From Parabacteroides sp. AD58 (GTDB lineage: Bacteria; Bacteroidota; Bacteroidia; Bacteroidales; Tannerellaceae), in NCBI RefSeq assembly GCF_023744375.2, contig NZ_CP146284.1:2046001-2110000 (forward strand): DNA of 64,000 nucleotides, given 5' to 3'. The position numbers and the translations under genes are program-made. Under the pieces are notes generated by a model, which worked only from the letters and a program-made list of their open reading frames with translations, was not told the origin of the DNA and searched no databases. Below are positions 34,637 to 44,360 of this stretch, one piece after another (positions within the stretch are counted from its first letter, which is position 1; each line of letters begins with the position of its first letter).

Positions 34637-36979
34637 TTATTCGGCCTGCGTCAATGAATACGGCTGATTGTCGCCTGTAAACAAACGCTTCTTGTTCGGT
34701 TTCGAACTCATTTCGAATTCAAGAACGCCACCGTCCATAATGTCTTGCTGAGTAATATAGCCTTTTGCATACGGCTTACCATTCAACTTCACCGACTTGA
34801 CATAACGGTTCTTGTCGCTCACCTTCGGAGCCTTCACTTCAAATGTCTTTCCATTTTCCAGATTCAGTTTGATAGAAGGCAGATAAGGAGCGCCCAACAC
34901 GTACTGATCGGTTCCCGGACAAACCGGATAAAAACCTAAAGCCGAGAAAATATACCAGGCAGACATCTGTCCGCAGTCATCATTACCGCATAATCCGTCT
35001 ATATTATTCCGGTACATCTTGTTCATAATCTCACGCTGCCAATACTGTGTTTTCCAAGGATTGGAAGTCCATGCATAGAGGAACGGAATATGATGACTCG
35101 GTTCGTTGCCCTGTACATAACCGCCTAACAGACCTTCTTTGGTGACATCTTCTGTCTGAGCAAAGAACTCTTCCGGCAAATGCATCGTAAACAAAGAATC
35201 CAGCTTGGCAATGAATGATTTCTCACCGCCCATATCCCGAATCAGACCATTGACATCCTGCGGCACGTAGAATGAATAGTTCAACGCATTTCCTTCGATA
35301 AAGCCTTCACCGTGCGTACTCAGCAGATTAAAGTCTTTCTTGAAAGAACCATCATTCATTTTCGGACGGGCATAACCGATTGACGGATCAAACACCTGAT
35401 TGTAATTAGCAGCCCGTTTCTTGTATGTTTCAGCCACCTGCTGATTTCCGGCACGAAGAGCTGTCTGATAAATTGTCCAGTCGTCGTAAGCATATTCCAA
35501 TGTCAGCGAACCCGCACTGGCGTTCCGCTCTAACGGAACATAACCTTTCTCCATATATTCCTTGATTCCATCCAGATAAGGTATCGTAGAACTGCTGATC
35601 ATCGCAGCCAAAGCCTCTTCTTTGTCAATCGGAAGCCCTTTGGCGATTGCATCAGCCAATACCGACACGGAATGATACCCGATCATACACCAGTTTTCAT
35701 TCGCCATGTGGCTCCAGATAGGCAATATCTTATGCACACTCTGTTCAGCATGTTTCAGCATCGACTTAGCAATATCCGTATTGACTTGCCGGTTGATGAC
35801 ATTGAACAACGGATGCAAAGCCCGATAAGTATCCCAGACAGAAAAAACGGTATAATTGGTAAAGCCATCAGCCGTATGGATATTCTGATCAATGCCACGG
35901 TACTGACCGTCGACATCCATATAGACGCACGGATTGATCATCGTATGATACAATGAAGTATATAACATAGCCAGCTGATCATCATTTCCATCTGCCTCGA
36001 TCACTGAAAGTGCCTTGTTCCAGGTATCCGAAGCCCGGCTGGCCAATTCATCGAAGTCGGCAGAAGCAGCCTCTGCCTGTAAGTTCTTCAAAGCACCGGC
36101 CGTACTGACTCCCGACAAAGCGACCTTTACTTCCAAGTCTTGAGAAACTTTCGGATCGAATTCGAAATAAGCGACGATCTTCCGGCCTCCTATATCCGGG
36201 AAATTCTCTTTCATATTGAATTTTCCATAACCGCCCCGATAGTTCACCTTGGCCTTTTCTTCACAACCGTAATGAACAATGGGTTTGGAGAACGAGATAG
36301 CAAAATAGGTATAATTGGTGCGAGCCCAACCGTTCGTAATCCGGTAACCGGTCAGTAACGTATCATTTTCTACCCGCAAACTGGCCCAAAGAACTTTTCC
36401 GTCATAATTATAAATTCCATGAATCAAGTCCAGGACAATACGCTGTTCTTTTGCCTGCGACGGATAGGTATATTTATGAACTCCCACCCGTTTTGTTGTC
36501 GTCAGCTGAGCCTTGATGCCATAATCACTCAACAGGACTTCATAGTATCCGGGCTTCGAAACTTCGGTATCGTGTGAATAACGCGAACGATAACCACCAT
36601 CTGGATTAGTTGCCGTTCCCGGATTCAGTTTCAATGCTCCGGTTGTAGGCATAATTAAGATATCGCCTAAATCCGAATGTCCCGTTCCACTGAAATGAGT
36701 ATGGCTGAAACCGACAATACTGCTGTCTTTATATTGATATCCGGCACAGTATTCATAGGCACGCGGCTGGTATTTTCCATCCACATTATGAGGAATCGTA
36801 TCCGTATCCGGGCTTAACTGTACCAATCCGAAAGGAACACAGGCTCCGGGGAAAGTATGTCCCATACCGTTCGTTCCAATAATAGGATTCACCCGTTCAA
36901 TGACCGACGACTGTGCGACAGCCACGACAGAACAAGCGGCAGCGATCAATGAATAAATCAATTTTGAATATCTCATCAT
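34637..36979 (-). CDS. GH92 family alpha-mannosidase
   Basis: The 780-residue protein has a signal peptide (1-23, ending VAVAQ) and the GH92 motifs in order: VNPIIGTNGMGHTFPGACVPFG, GFSHTHFSGTGHSDLGDI, YTSLYHTMINPCVYMDVDGQYRG, VWDTYRALHPLF, and the catalytic-region GNDDCGQMSAWYIFSALGFYPVCPG. GH92 enzymes are calcium-dependent exo-acting alpha-mannosidases that trim host or yeast N-glycans. It lies behind an HTCS regulator on the same strand, 140 bases apart, which may control it. Confidence 0.94.
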   Translation of the reverse strand: MMRYSKLIYSLIAAACSVVAVAQSSVIERVNPIIGTNGMGHTFPGACVPFGLVQLSPDTDTIPHNVDGKYQPRAYEYCAGYQYKDSSIVGFSHTHFSGTGHSDLGDILIMPTTGALKLNPGTATNPDGGYRSRYSHDTEVSKPGYYEVLLSDYGIKAQLTTTKRVGVHKYTYPSQAKEQRIVLDLIHGIYNYDGKVLWASLRVENDTLLTGYRITNGWARTNYTYFAISFSKPIVHYGCEEKAKVNYRGGYGKFNMKENFPDIGGRKIVAYFEFDPKVSQDLEVKVALSGVSTAGALKNLQAEAASADFDELASRASDTWNKALSVIEADGNDDQLAMLYTSLYHTMINPCVYMDVDGQYRGIDQNIHTADGFTNYTVFSVWDTYRALHPLFNVINRQVNTDIAKSMLKHAEQSVHKILPIWSHMANENWCMIGYHSVSVLADAIAKGLPIDKEEALAAMISSSTIPYLDGIKEYMEKGYVPLERNASAGSLTLEYAYDDWTIYQTALRAGNQQVAETYKKRAANYNQVFDPSIGYARPKMNDGSFKKDFNLLSTHGEGFIEGNALNYSFYVPQDVNGLIRDMGGEKSFIAKLDSLFTMHLPEEFFAQTEDVTKEGLLGGYVQGNEPSHHIPFLYAWTSNPWKTQYWQREIMNKMYRNNIDGLCGNDDCGQMSAWYIFSALGFYPVCPGTDQYVLGAPYLPSIKLNLENGKTFEVKAPKVSDKNRYVKSVKLNGKPYAKGYITQQDIMDGGVLEFEMSSKPNKKRLFTGDNQPYSLTQAE

Positions 36980-37118
36980 ATTGCTCACGAAATTATAAAT
37001 CGTTTCGACGGCAATATTAAAAGCTTTTTCAAAGAGAACGAGGAACACAAACGACCATGATAGTATCAAAATCTACCATTGTGCATTTTTTGCTACATTT
37101 TATGACAGATTCGACACC

Positions 37119-40100
37119 TCATTCACTGTCAGTCTTTTGATTCATGTTCCGATAATCCTTTGGCGTTACCTGATATTTGCGGGCAAACTCCTTGTAGAAA
37201 TAAGACTTATTCGTATTACCAATGGCATACAGGATTTCCTGAACGCTCATATTGGTCGTTACAAGCAACTGGGCCGCATAAGACAACTTACAGTCTTTGA
37301 TGTAATCAGAAGGTGTCATATCTGATATTTTCTTAAAGCGGCGATAAAGCGAACGGGTATTCATGTGTAACTGTTCGGCAATGAATTCAGGCCTCAATCC
37401 TTCCTGATTCATGTTGGCTTTGATGATCTCTGTCACCTTTTCCAAGAATTCTTTATCTTCCTGATGTATCAGCTGTCCGCCGGAAAACTGGAAAGCACTT
37501 TCGGGTGAATAATAATATTCTTTCATGGTTTCCCGGTTTGTGACAAGACGGTCGACCGTCGATTTCAGAACAACAGCTGAAAAAGGTTTTGTCAGATAAG
37601 CATCAGCGCCCCGGTTCAACCCCTCGGCCTGGTCTCTTTCCGAAATCATAGCCGATACAATAATCACAGGGATATGAGATAAATACTTATCCTGTTTCAA
37701 GGTAGAGATCAAATCCAGCCCATTCATGCCCGGCATCATAATATCTGTAATCAATAATACGGGCGTTTCCTGTTTAAGTAATTCCAAGGCAGAAGCCGCA
37801 GAGTAAGCTACCTGAACCCGATAATCAGGCGACAACACATCCGAAATCATCCATGTAATATCTTTATGATCATCGACAACCAGGACCAGCTCTTTCTGCT
37901 TGGTTTCCCGAGGAAGAGGAACTTCTTCCTTTTCTGCTTCTTCCGGCAGGACATTTTCCTCTACCGGATGTGCAGGCAGGGAAACAATAAATTCAGCAAA
38001 CCGGCCTTCTTCGCTTTCAATTCGAATATAGCCTTTCAGTAATTGTACCAGATTGTAACAGATAAAAAGCCCAAGTCCGGTACGCATCCGCATGGATGTG
38101 GCAGCCTCAGCATCTTCATCTTTCAAAAGATAATACCGGTCAAAAACATGTTCTTTCTCTTCCTGCGGAATGCCTTTTCCGGTATTATAAACCCGAAAGA
38201 CCAGACATTCCTCTTCAATTGCGGCTGAGACCCGGATTTCTCCTCCTTCGGGCGTATATTTGAAGGCATTCGATAAAAGATTGGAAAAGATCTTCTTTAC
38301 CAGCAAAATATCAGTTGTCCACATCAGATTATCGGCGACAGATAAACTAAAATGTATCTTCCGCTGTTGGATCATCGCTTCAAAACGTCCGCATTCATGC
38401 TGCAGAAAACCGGTAATTGACGCCGGAGCGAACTTCACATCTTTAAATCCATCATCATCAACCTTACGAAAATCCAGGATTTCCTGTATCAGATGATTCA
38501 ATTCAAGTACATTCTCCCGCAGAATCCGACTATAGAACTGCAGTTTTGAATCCTTCTTTTGCGAAGTATACTTCTGCAAATAATCATCCACACCCGTAAT
38601 CAAGGTCAGCGGCGTACACAATTCATGTGTAATATGGGTAAAGAAATTGAGCTTTGCCTCATAGAGCTTTTGCTTTTGCTTCTCATCCATCGTCTGCAAA
38701 AGAGCCTGCTGCTTTCGGCGCAACTGCCTGCGATACAAAACCTGGAGGGAGAATAACAAGAGAATACCCAAAAGGAAATACAGGATTTTGGCATATATGG
38801 TCAGATACCAAGGTGGCAAAACCGTAATAGGCAAAATGTATTCTTTGTCTGCATAGTCTGATACGCCTAAACGGTAACGTACTTTCAATGCATATTTTCC
38901 CGGCGGCAACCACGATAGTGTAATCTTATTTTCCCTCCGCAGTTCATTCCATTCGGTACTGAATCCTGCCACACAATAGGCATATTCATAATTTCCGCTG
39001 TTCACATAATCAGGAACAGCAAATGTAATTTGCACCTCACGCGCATCATGAGGTACGACAAGTCCCTTTTGCCTCATGGCACTATCTAAAGAGACGTATT
39101 GATCTTCTATCCGCGCTTCAAAGAAATGCAGATCCATATCCGACTGAGTCTGAGATACAAATTGGGGATTTATCCAGACCAGCCCATTCACACCACCAAA
39201 GAACAGGCGACTGGTAAACGGACATTTGCAATAAGAATCATCTGAGAATTCTACAATATCTAAAGTCGGAGCCGTATAACTGTGAAAGAACTTATTCGCC
39301 GGATTATATTGGGTAAGTCCTTTATTTGTACTCATCCAGATACTGTGGTCAGGGCCTTCCAATATACCATGAATCATATCATTCACAATTCCGTCCTTCT
39401 GGTTGTAATGATGCAGATAAGTTGCCTGGTTACCCTGCAAGCCCAACAGACTCATTCCGGAACTGGCCCCAATATAAAACAAGGAATCCGAAGAACGGCA
39501 AATAGAAAGGACATCACCGATGGCTGAATGATCTTCAAAGTTCTTCCGGGCAAACCGATAAGTCTTCGTATTTACATTCATACACAATACTCCATAGCCT
39601 CCACGCGACCCGGCATATAACAGAGAATCACCATCATAATAAAGTGACTGGAACTCATTACAGCTGTTCGTCCCGTGTTTGGGCAGATAAGACGTTATGG
39701 ACCGTATTCCCAACTGGGAAGCTTTACGAGACAAACGGACTTCCAGCAAACCGACACTGGTCGTTGCCAACCAAAGGGTTGAATCGTTGATTTCCACAAT
39801 GGCATGCACATGCTTAATGTCAGTACCTGCCTTTGCTTGCGTAAGTGTATGTATTTTCCGATCCGTATAAGAATAATACGAAATGCCCTTGCCGTCTGAT
39901 CCGATCCAGAAAAGAGTCGTATCCTGACTGGGAGCAAAACAATAAACCCGATTACTGGGCAAGCCGTCGTTCGTGGTATATTTGATAACCGATGAAAGCG
40001 GGATCTGTCCGACAATCGTATCATACCCCGAAATCCGATAAAGGCCATCGCCTTTAGTTCCAATCCAAAGATTTCTATATGGATCCGTAAACAGACCTCG

Positions 40101-41117
40101 AATCGGATTATATATATTCACAGGAAACTGGCTCATCTGCAAAGAGCCAAATATTTGCGATTTATCATAATAGACATGTACTCCATTTCCATCCGTTCCG
40201 ATCCAAAGCAAGTCCTGCTTCAGGTCTTTCATCACACAGAATACGCCAAAGCCCGTCTGCAGGCATACTTGCGACGTAGCAGCATCCACAAAATAGCCTT
40301 CGCGGAAACAGACAAAAATCCGTCCATCATAAGACAAGATATTGATAACAGATCCATACTTTTGAGTCATACCCTTCAGCGCTGCCAGTTTTTGTTTCAC
40401 GCCGGTTCTCAAATCATATTGGTACAACTCTTCCTGATCATCGACCAGATAAAGAATCTGTTCTTCAACCGTAGCATACACAATTGCCCGTGAATGTATA
40501 TCCCGGTCGCTATAATTCACCCGAAAATTCTGTTCAGAAAAGTCCGTTTTAAGTCTTCTTAATTTACCTGCCGACAAGACCATCACGAAGGTATTTTCTC
40601 CTTCCGAGAACAAATAACGTACTGTCGAAGGACCAATCTCTTCATTTGGCAAATCCCGGAAACCTTCACTGGTCAAAGAATATCCCGAAATAAACCCCTC
40701 TTTACAGACCGCCAACGTATTTCCCTTCCGGTCTGTTGCCAGCAAAGAACATTCCAGATAGCCCGGATAAGACTCTACCACGGTTCGTTTATCCAACGAG
40801 AACTTATTAATTCCCAAAGAAGTTGATATCCACAAATAACCCGCTTCAGCGTCTGTAATCTTATGGATAATATTACTGCATAATGAATTTGCATTATTCT
40901 GTTCAAAACGGAACACATACGAATCGGCTCCATTATACAAGTTCAAACCATCGTAAGTGCCAAACCATACATAATGATCACGGTCCTGGTGCATACATAA
41001 AATAGCACTGTTCGACAAGTCCGGCAAATTACATTTATCCATCAGCAATCTGGCCTGCAAAGGTGTTACCAACAGACAACTATATATAAAAGATAGAAGG
41101 TATATTATCCGCTTCAT
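37119..41117 (-). CDS. Hybrid two-component system regulator (HTCS)
   Basis: The 1332-residue protein joins a signal peptide (1-23), a periplasmic sensor of two seven-blade propellers (about 25-690), a Y_Y_Y domain (about 690-765), a membrane helix (772-792), a histidine kinase with H831 in THELCTPLTLI, an ATPase domain (NLLSNAFKYTPEGG), a receiver domain with D1125 in LLITDIMMPGMNG, and an AraC-type HTH (about 1225-1332). Such proteins sense oligosaccharides in the periplasm and activate glycan-use genes. The neighbouring GH92 gene is the likely target. Confidence 0.95.
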   Translation of the reverse strand: MKRIIYLLSFIYSCLLVTPLQARLLMDKCNLPDLSNSAILCMHQDRDHYVWFGTYDGLNLYNGADSYVFRFEQNNANSLCSNIIHKITDAEAGYLWISTSLGINKFSLDKRTVVESYPGYLECSLLATDRKGNTLAVCKEGFISGYSLTSEGFRDLPNEEIGPSTVRYLFSEGENTFVMVLSAGKLRRLKTDFSEQNFRVNYSDRDIHSRAIVYATVEEQILYLVDDQEELYQYDLRTGVKQKLAALKGMTQKYGSVINILSYDGRIFVCFREGYFVDAATSQVCLQTGFGVFCVMKDLKQDLLWIGTDGNGVHVYYDKSQIFGSLQMSQFPVNIYNPIRGLFTDPYRNLWIGTKGDGLYRISGYDTIVGQIPLSSVIKYTTNDGLPSNRVYCFAPSQDTTLFWIGSDGKGISYYSYTDRKIHTLTQAKAGTDIKHVHAIVEINDSTLWLATTSVGLLEVRLSRKASQLGIRSITSYLPKHGTNSCNEFQSLYYDGDSLLYAGSRGGYGVLCMNVNTKTYRFARKNFEDHSAIGDVLSICRSSDSLFYIGASSGMSLLGLQGNQATYLHHYNQKDGIVNDMIHGILEGPDHSIWMSTNKGLTQYNPANKFFHSYTAPTLDIVEFSDDSYCKCPFTSRLFFGGVNGLVWINPQFVSQTQSDMDLHFFEARIEDQYVSLDSAMRQKGLVVPHDAREVQITFAVPDYVNSGNYEYAYCVAGFSTEWNELRRENKITLSWLPPGKYALKVRYRLGVSDYADKEYILPITVLPPWYLTIYAKILYFLLGILLLFSLQVLYRRQLRRKQQALLQTMDEKQKQKLYEAKLNFFTHITHELCTPLTLITGVDDYLQKYTSQKKDSKLQFYSRILRENVLELNHLIQEILDFRKVDDDGFKDVKFAPASITGFLQHECGRFEAMIQQRKIHFSLSVADNLMWTTDILLVKKIFSNLLSNAFKYTPEGGEIRVSAAIEEECLVFRVYNTGKGIPQEEKEHVFDRYYLLKDEDAEAATSMRMRTGLGLFICYNLVQLLKGYIRIESEEGRFAEFIVSLPAHPVEENVLPEEAEKEEVPLPRETKQKELVLVVDDHKDITWMISDVLSPDYRVQVAYSAASALELLKQETPVLLITDIMMPGMNGLDLISTLKQDKYLSHIPVIIVSAMISERDQAEGLNRGADAYLTKPFSAVVLKSTVDRLVTNRETMKEYYYSPESAFQFSGGQLIHQEDKEFLEKVTEIIKANMNQEGLRPEFIAEQLHMNTRSLYRRFKKISDMTPSDYIKDCKLSYAAQLLVTTNMSVQEILYAIGNTNKSYFYKEFARKYQVTPKDYRNMNQKTDSE

Positions 41118-41142
41118 GCCCATAAGATCCATAGATGAAGAA

Positions 41143-41150
41143 CAAATGTA
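41143..41150 (-). promoter_or_regulatory. Promoter -7 element of the HTCS gene
   Basis: TACATTTG on the minus strand lies 25 bases before the start. Confidence 0.6.
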
Positions 41151-41173
41151 AACAATAAATATGAGGAAATGAG

Positions 41174-41205
41174 TTTGCAGGACTTGATTTTATTCCCTAT
41201 ATTTG
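41174..41205 (+). promoter_or_regulatory. Promoter of the M23 peptidase gene
   Basis: TTTG (41174-41177) and TATATTTG (41198-41205) are 20 bases apart, a full consensus match. It is divergent from the HTCS promoter. Confidence 0.75.
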
Positions 41206-41240
41206 TTCGGATGAACTGTTTTCAGTTGAAAATAAAGTAT

Positions 41241-42560
41241 ATGAACAAACAATTTACCCTCATTTTTATTATAACAGGCATTTTATCCCTGATTGTCACC
41301 AATAGTTGCCAACCTAAAAAACAAGTAGAAGAAGAAGTCGACAGCGAATGGGTTGACAGTCTGCAACATGTTTATGAATATGGTGTCTGCATTGATTCGA
41401 TGGACGTAAACCGATATGAAATCCGGCAAGGAGACAATCCGGCAATTATCTTTTCCCGCTTAGGCTTTTCGGCCTTAAAGGCAGACAGCATCACACGCGC
41501 TTCGGCCCATGTACTCGACCCGACTAAACTGAAAGCTGGCATGCATTTCTGCACATTAACAACATTGGATTCAATGGCTACTATCCGATATATTGCCTTT
41601 GCCAAATCGCTGACAGATTATGCGGTTATCGATCTGACAGGCGATACGATCCGGGCATACGAATATACGAAAGATATTACCCTGAAACGGAAATATATTG
41701 AAGGTACTATTACATCTTCACTCTGGAATGTAATCAGAGACGGAGGAGCATCTCCGCTTCTGGCATTAAAGATAGCGGATGTATATGCCTGGCAGATTGA
41801 CTTCTTCGATGTAAAAGAAGGAGATTCTTTCCAGGTAATCTATCATGAAGCCTTCATTGATGATACCATCGCACTAGAAATTACATCGATTGATGCAGCC
41901 ATCTTCACGCATCAGGGAAAAGCCTTTACTGCAATCCCTTTTACGCAGGACAGCGTGTTTGAATATTTCGATCCGGAAGGAAACAGCCTGCGGAAGGCAT
42001 TCTTGAAAGCACCGCTCGACTTCTTCCGTATTACTTCCCGTTTCAGTAACGCCCGCTTCCATCCGATCCTGAAGCGTTACCGTGCTCACCACGGAGTAGA
42101 CTATGCGGCTCCAGTCGGAACACCAGTCAAGACGATCGGTGCCGGCACAGTCATTGCCAAAGGCTATATGAATGGCGGAGGACATACGGTAAAGATAAAA
42201 CATAACTCCATGTATACAACATCGTACATGCACTTGAGCCGATATGCCAAAGGATTAGCCGTAGGCAGTCATGTGCAGCAAGGTGAAGTGATCGGCTATG
42301 TCGGATCAACTGGATTGTCAACAGGACCTCACCTCGATTTCCGGGTTTATAAAAACGGAGAAGCCATCAATCCATTAGCCATGGACGCACCGCCGTCGCT
42401 GCCTGTCAAGCCTGAATTGCGAGACAGCTTTATGCTGATCAAGGACAGATACCTTGCCGAATTAGACAGCCTGCATCAACAGTATACAGATACGATACTT
42501 GAGATTAAACATATTGCCGATTCAATACAGATTCATAAACCATCAAACGGGAAGAAATAA
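41241..42560 (+). CDS. M23 family metallopeptidase (peptidoglycan endopeptidase) lipoprotein
   Basis: The 439-residue protein has a lipoprotein signal (TNSC at about residue 23), a long middle part, and a C-terminal M23 domain (about 270-400): YRAHHGVDYAAPVGTPVKTIGAGTV with H283 and D287, GHTVKIKHNSMYTTSYMHLS and GPHLDFRVYKNG. The last motif has aspartate where classical M23 enzymes have HLHF; this variant is common in Bacteroidetes. It probably cuts peptide cross-links in the wall. The start at 41241 gives the signal peptide. The stop abuts the next start. Confidence 0.9.
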   Translation: MNKQFTLIFIITGILSLIVTNSCQPKKQVEEEVDSEWVDSLQHVYEYGVCIDSMDVNRYEIRQGDNPAIIFSRLGFSALKADSITRASAHVLDPTKLKAGMHFCTLTTLDSMATIRYIAFAKSLTDYAVIDLTGDTIRAYEYTKDITLKRKYIEGTITSSLWNVIRDGGASPLLALKIADVYAWQIDFFDVKEGDSFQVIYHEAFIDDTIALEITSIDAAIFTHQGKAFTAIPFTQDSVFEYFDPEGNSLRKAFLKAPLDFFRITSRFSNARFHPILKRYRAHHGVDYAAPVGTPVKTIGAGTVIAKGYMNGGGHTVKIKHNSMYTTSYMHLSRYAKGLAVGSHVQQGEVIGYVGSTGLSTGPHLDFRVYKNGEAINPLAMDAPPSLPVKPELRDSFMLIKDRYLAELDSLHQQYTDTILEIKHIADSIQIHKPSNGKK

Positions 42561-42929
42561 ATGAAAACAATTGGAAACATTATCTGGCTTATTTTTGGAG
42601 GACTACTGACAGCCATCGAATACCTTATTTCCAGTCTGCTGCTTATGGTGACTATCATCGGTATTCCATTCGGGCTTCAAACGCTTAAACTGGGAATTTT
42701 AGCATTATGGCCATTCGGGAAAACGGTCGTCGACAACGGAAGTTCTTGTGGATGCCTGTGTCTGCTGATGAATATTATCTGGATATTTATAGGCGGATTC
42801 TGGATTTGTCTGACCCATTTTGCCTTTGGCCTGTTGCTTTGCATCACGATTATCGGCATTCCGTTCGGACGGCAACATTTCAAAATGGCCGCTTTAGCTT
42901 TGACTCCTTTCGGGAAAACGATACAATAG
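42561..42929 (+). CDS. YccF domain membrane protein
   Basis: The 122-residue protein has two repeated halves, each with membrane segments and the YccF words IIGIPFGLQTLKLGILALWPFGKTV and IIGIPFGRQHFKMAALALTPFGKTI. The function of YccF is not known. The start codon follows directly after the M23 gene stop, so they are co-transcribed. Confidence 0.92.
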   Translation: MKTIGNIIWLIFGGLLTAIEYLISSLLLMVTIIGIPFGLQTLKLGILALWPFGKTVVDNGSSCGCLCLLMNIIWIFIGGFWICLTHFAFGLLLCITIIGIPFGRQHFKMAALALTPFGKTIQ

Positions 42930-43017
42930 ACACTTTTAAGTCCTTATTTAGTACTATTGATAAAGTAGACAAGATATTTTTCTTTTTCATAAATTGACAG
43001 ACCTATATTATCAAAAT

Positions 43018-43073
43018 GGCATAGAATCAAACTAAATTGGTAGTCATTGCCAAGGCGACTATGCCTATTTTTG
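43018..43073 (+). promoter_or_regulatory. Promoter and inverted repeat before the phosphatase-like gene
   Basis: TATTTTTG (43066-43073) is a -7 element. GGCATAG (43018-43024) and CTATGCC (43059-43065) flank the upstream promoter region as an inverted repeat, the right arm touching the -7 box, so a regulator or RNA hairpin is possible. Confidence 0.45.
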
Positions 43074-43095
43074 TACACCACTTATAATTAATAGT

Positions 43096-44190
43096 ATGAA
43101 ACATATAGGTCTGTTTAAAATTTTATGTATAGCTTTCAGTATTCTTTTTTCCCCGGCAATGTTGAAAGCGGATTCTATTCCTGGAGCAAAGAAAGGTATC
43201 AACATTATTCTATTCATAGGTGACGGCATGAGTTTGGCCCAATGGCAGACAGGGATGATTATGAGTCATACACCGTTGCATATTAAAAGAATGTCTTCTA
43301 TAGGTATTGTTCAGACAAATGCCCTTACGAGTTTTGTAGGCGACGGACCATCTCATGGAACGGCCATAGCAACAGGTGTAAAAACAGACAAAGGAGCCGT
43401 TGCAATGGATAACAACGACAAGCCCCTAAAATCAATCATTGAATATGCGAAAGAAAAAGGAATTGCAAGCGGTATCGTGTCAGCCAATACGCTCATGGAA
43501 GGAAGCATTGCCCCTTTTATCGCACACACTAAAAACAGGATGCAACGAGAAGAAATTGCTTTAGCCTATCTCCAGCAAAAACCGGATGTCTTTATTGGAG
43601 GAGGAATAAGCTATTTTTCAAACCGCAAAGACAAAAGGAATTTATTGAAAGAGTTAGAAGCGAAGAACTATCGGATAGCGAAATCCATTCCTGAAATACA
43701 GAATACAAAAAGCGGAAGATTAGCCGGATTCCTTCCAGATACGGTAATAGCCGACAGTCTCAACCGAGGAAACACTCTGGCTACATCTGTTTACTCAGCT
43801 CTGAACATATTAGAACAACAGAAGAAGAACTTCTTTCTGCTGGTAGGCGATATGTTTATAGATCGGGCATCTCATGCTGGAAATACGAAATTAGTCGGAT
43901 TAGAAACCATAAACTTCGATAAAGCTATCGGGGTGGCACTTGATTTCGCCGAGAAAAATAAAAACACAGTGGTCCTGGTTGTTGGTGGACCGGAAGCATC
44001 AGGCATGACTTTAACCGATGGAGATATGCAGAAACAAGAAGTAACAGCTAAATGGACAATGCCGGGAATGATTCACACCGGAACCATGATTCCCGTATTT
44101 TCCTACGGAACCGGAGCTGAAAACTTCCAAGGCATTCTGGAAAATACGGAATTGTTCTTTAAAATTAAAAAGCTGTTATTAAATGAGTGA
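43096..44190 (+). CDS. Alkaline phosphatase-fold protein, probably catalytically altered
   Basis: The 364-residue protein has a signal peptide (1-25) and the alkaline phosphatase frame: ILFIGDGMSL with metal ligand D43, GTAIATGVKTDKGAV, D256 and H260 in FIDRASHAG, and H327 in IHTGTMIPVFSYGTGAE. Aligned by eye with E. coli PhoA, key residues are changed: the nucleophile serine is G84 (GDGPSH instead of TDSA), the E322 ligand is G251, and the D369-H370 pair is G298-P299; T155 is S137. The fold and secretion seem kept, while classic two-zinc chemistry seems lost. It may be a pseudoenzyme or use a different mechanism. Confidence 0.8.
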   Translation: MKHIGLFKILCIAFSILFSPAMLKADSIPGAKKGINIILFIGDGMSLAQWQTGMIMSHTPLHIKRMSSIGIVQTNALTSFVGDGPSHGTAIATGVKTDKGAVAMDNNDKPLKSIIEYAKEKGIASGIVSANTLMEGSIAPFIAHTKNRMQREEIALAYLQQKPDVFIGGGISYFSNRKDKRNLLKELEAKNYRIAKSIPEIQNTKSGRLAGFLPDTVIADSLNRGNTLATSVYSALNILEQQKKNFFLLVGDMFIDRASHAGNTKLVGLETINFDKAIGVALDFAEKNKNTVVLVVGGPEASGMTLTDGDMQKQEVTAKWTMPGMIHTGTMIPVFSYGTGAENFQGILENTELFFKIKKLLLNE

Positions 44191-44260
44191 GAATTCATTT
44201 CTTGGCTTTACTACCAACCAGCCAAGGCATGAAAATGCTATAATAAAAAGCAACACGAAT

Positions 44261-44326
44261 GATTCCTATTAGTTTCGTAATCGATTCTCGTCAGTTTCAA
44301 ATCTGATTCTCCCGAGAATCGATCAG
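44261..44326. repeat. Array of three 22-bp tandem units
   Basis: Units of exactly 22 bp begin with GATTC at 44261, 44283 and 44305. The first two share AGTTTC at the same offset and the third carries an internal GATTCTC/GAGAATC palindrome. The array lies in the 170-base gap between the convergent phosphatase-like and murI genes. Confidence 0.8.
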
Positions 44327-44360
44327 AAACATCATTTGCTTTTATCGGCATAACCACTGT

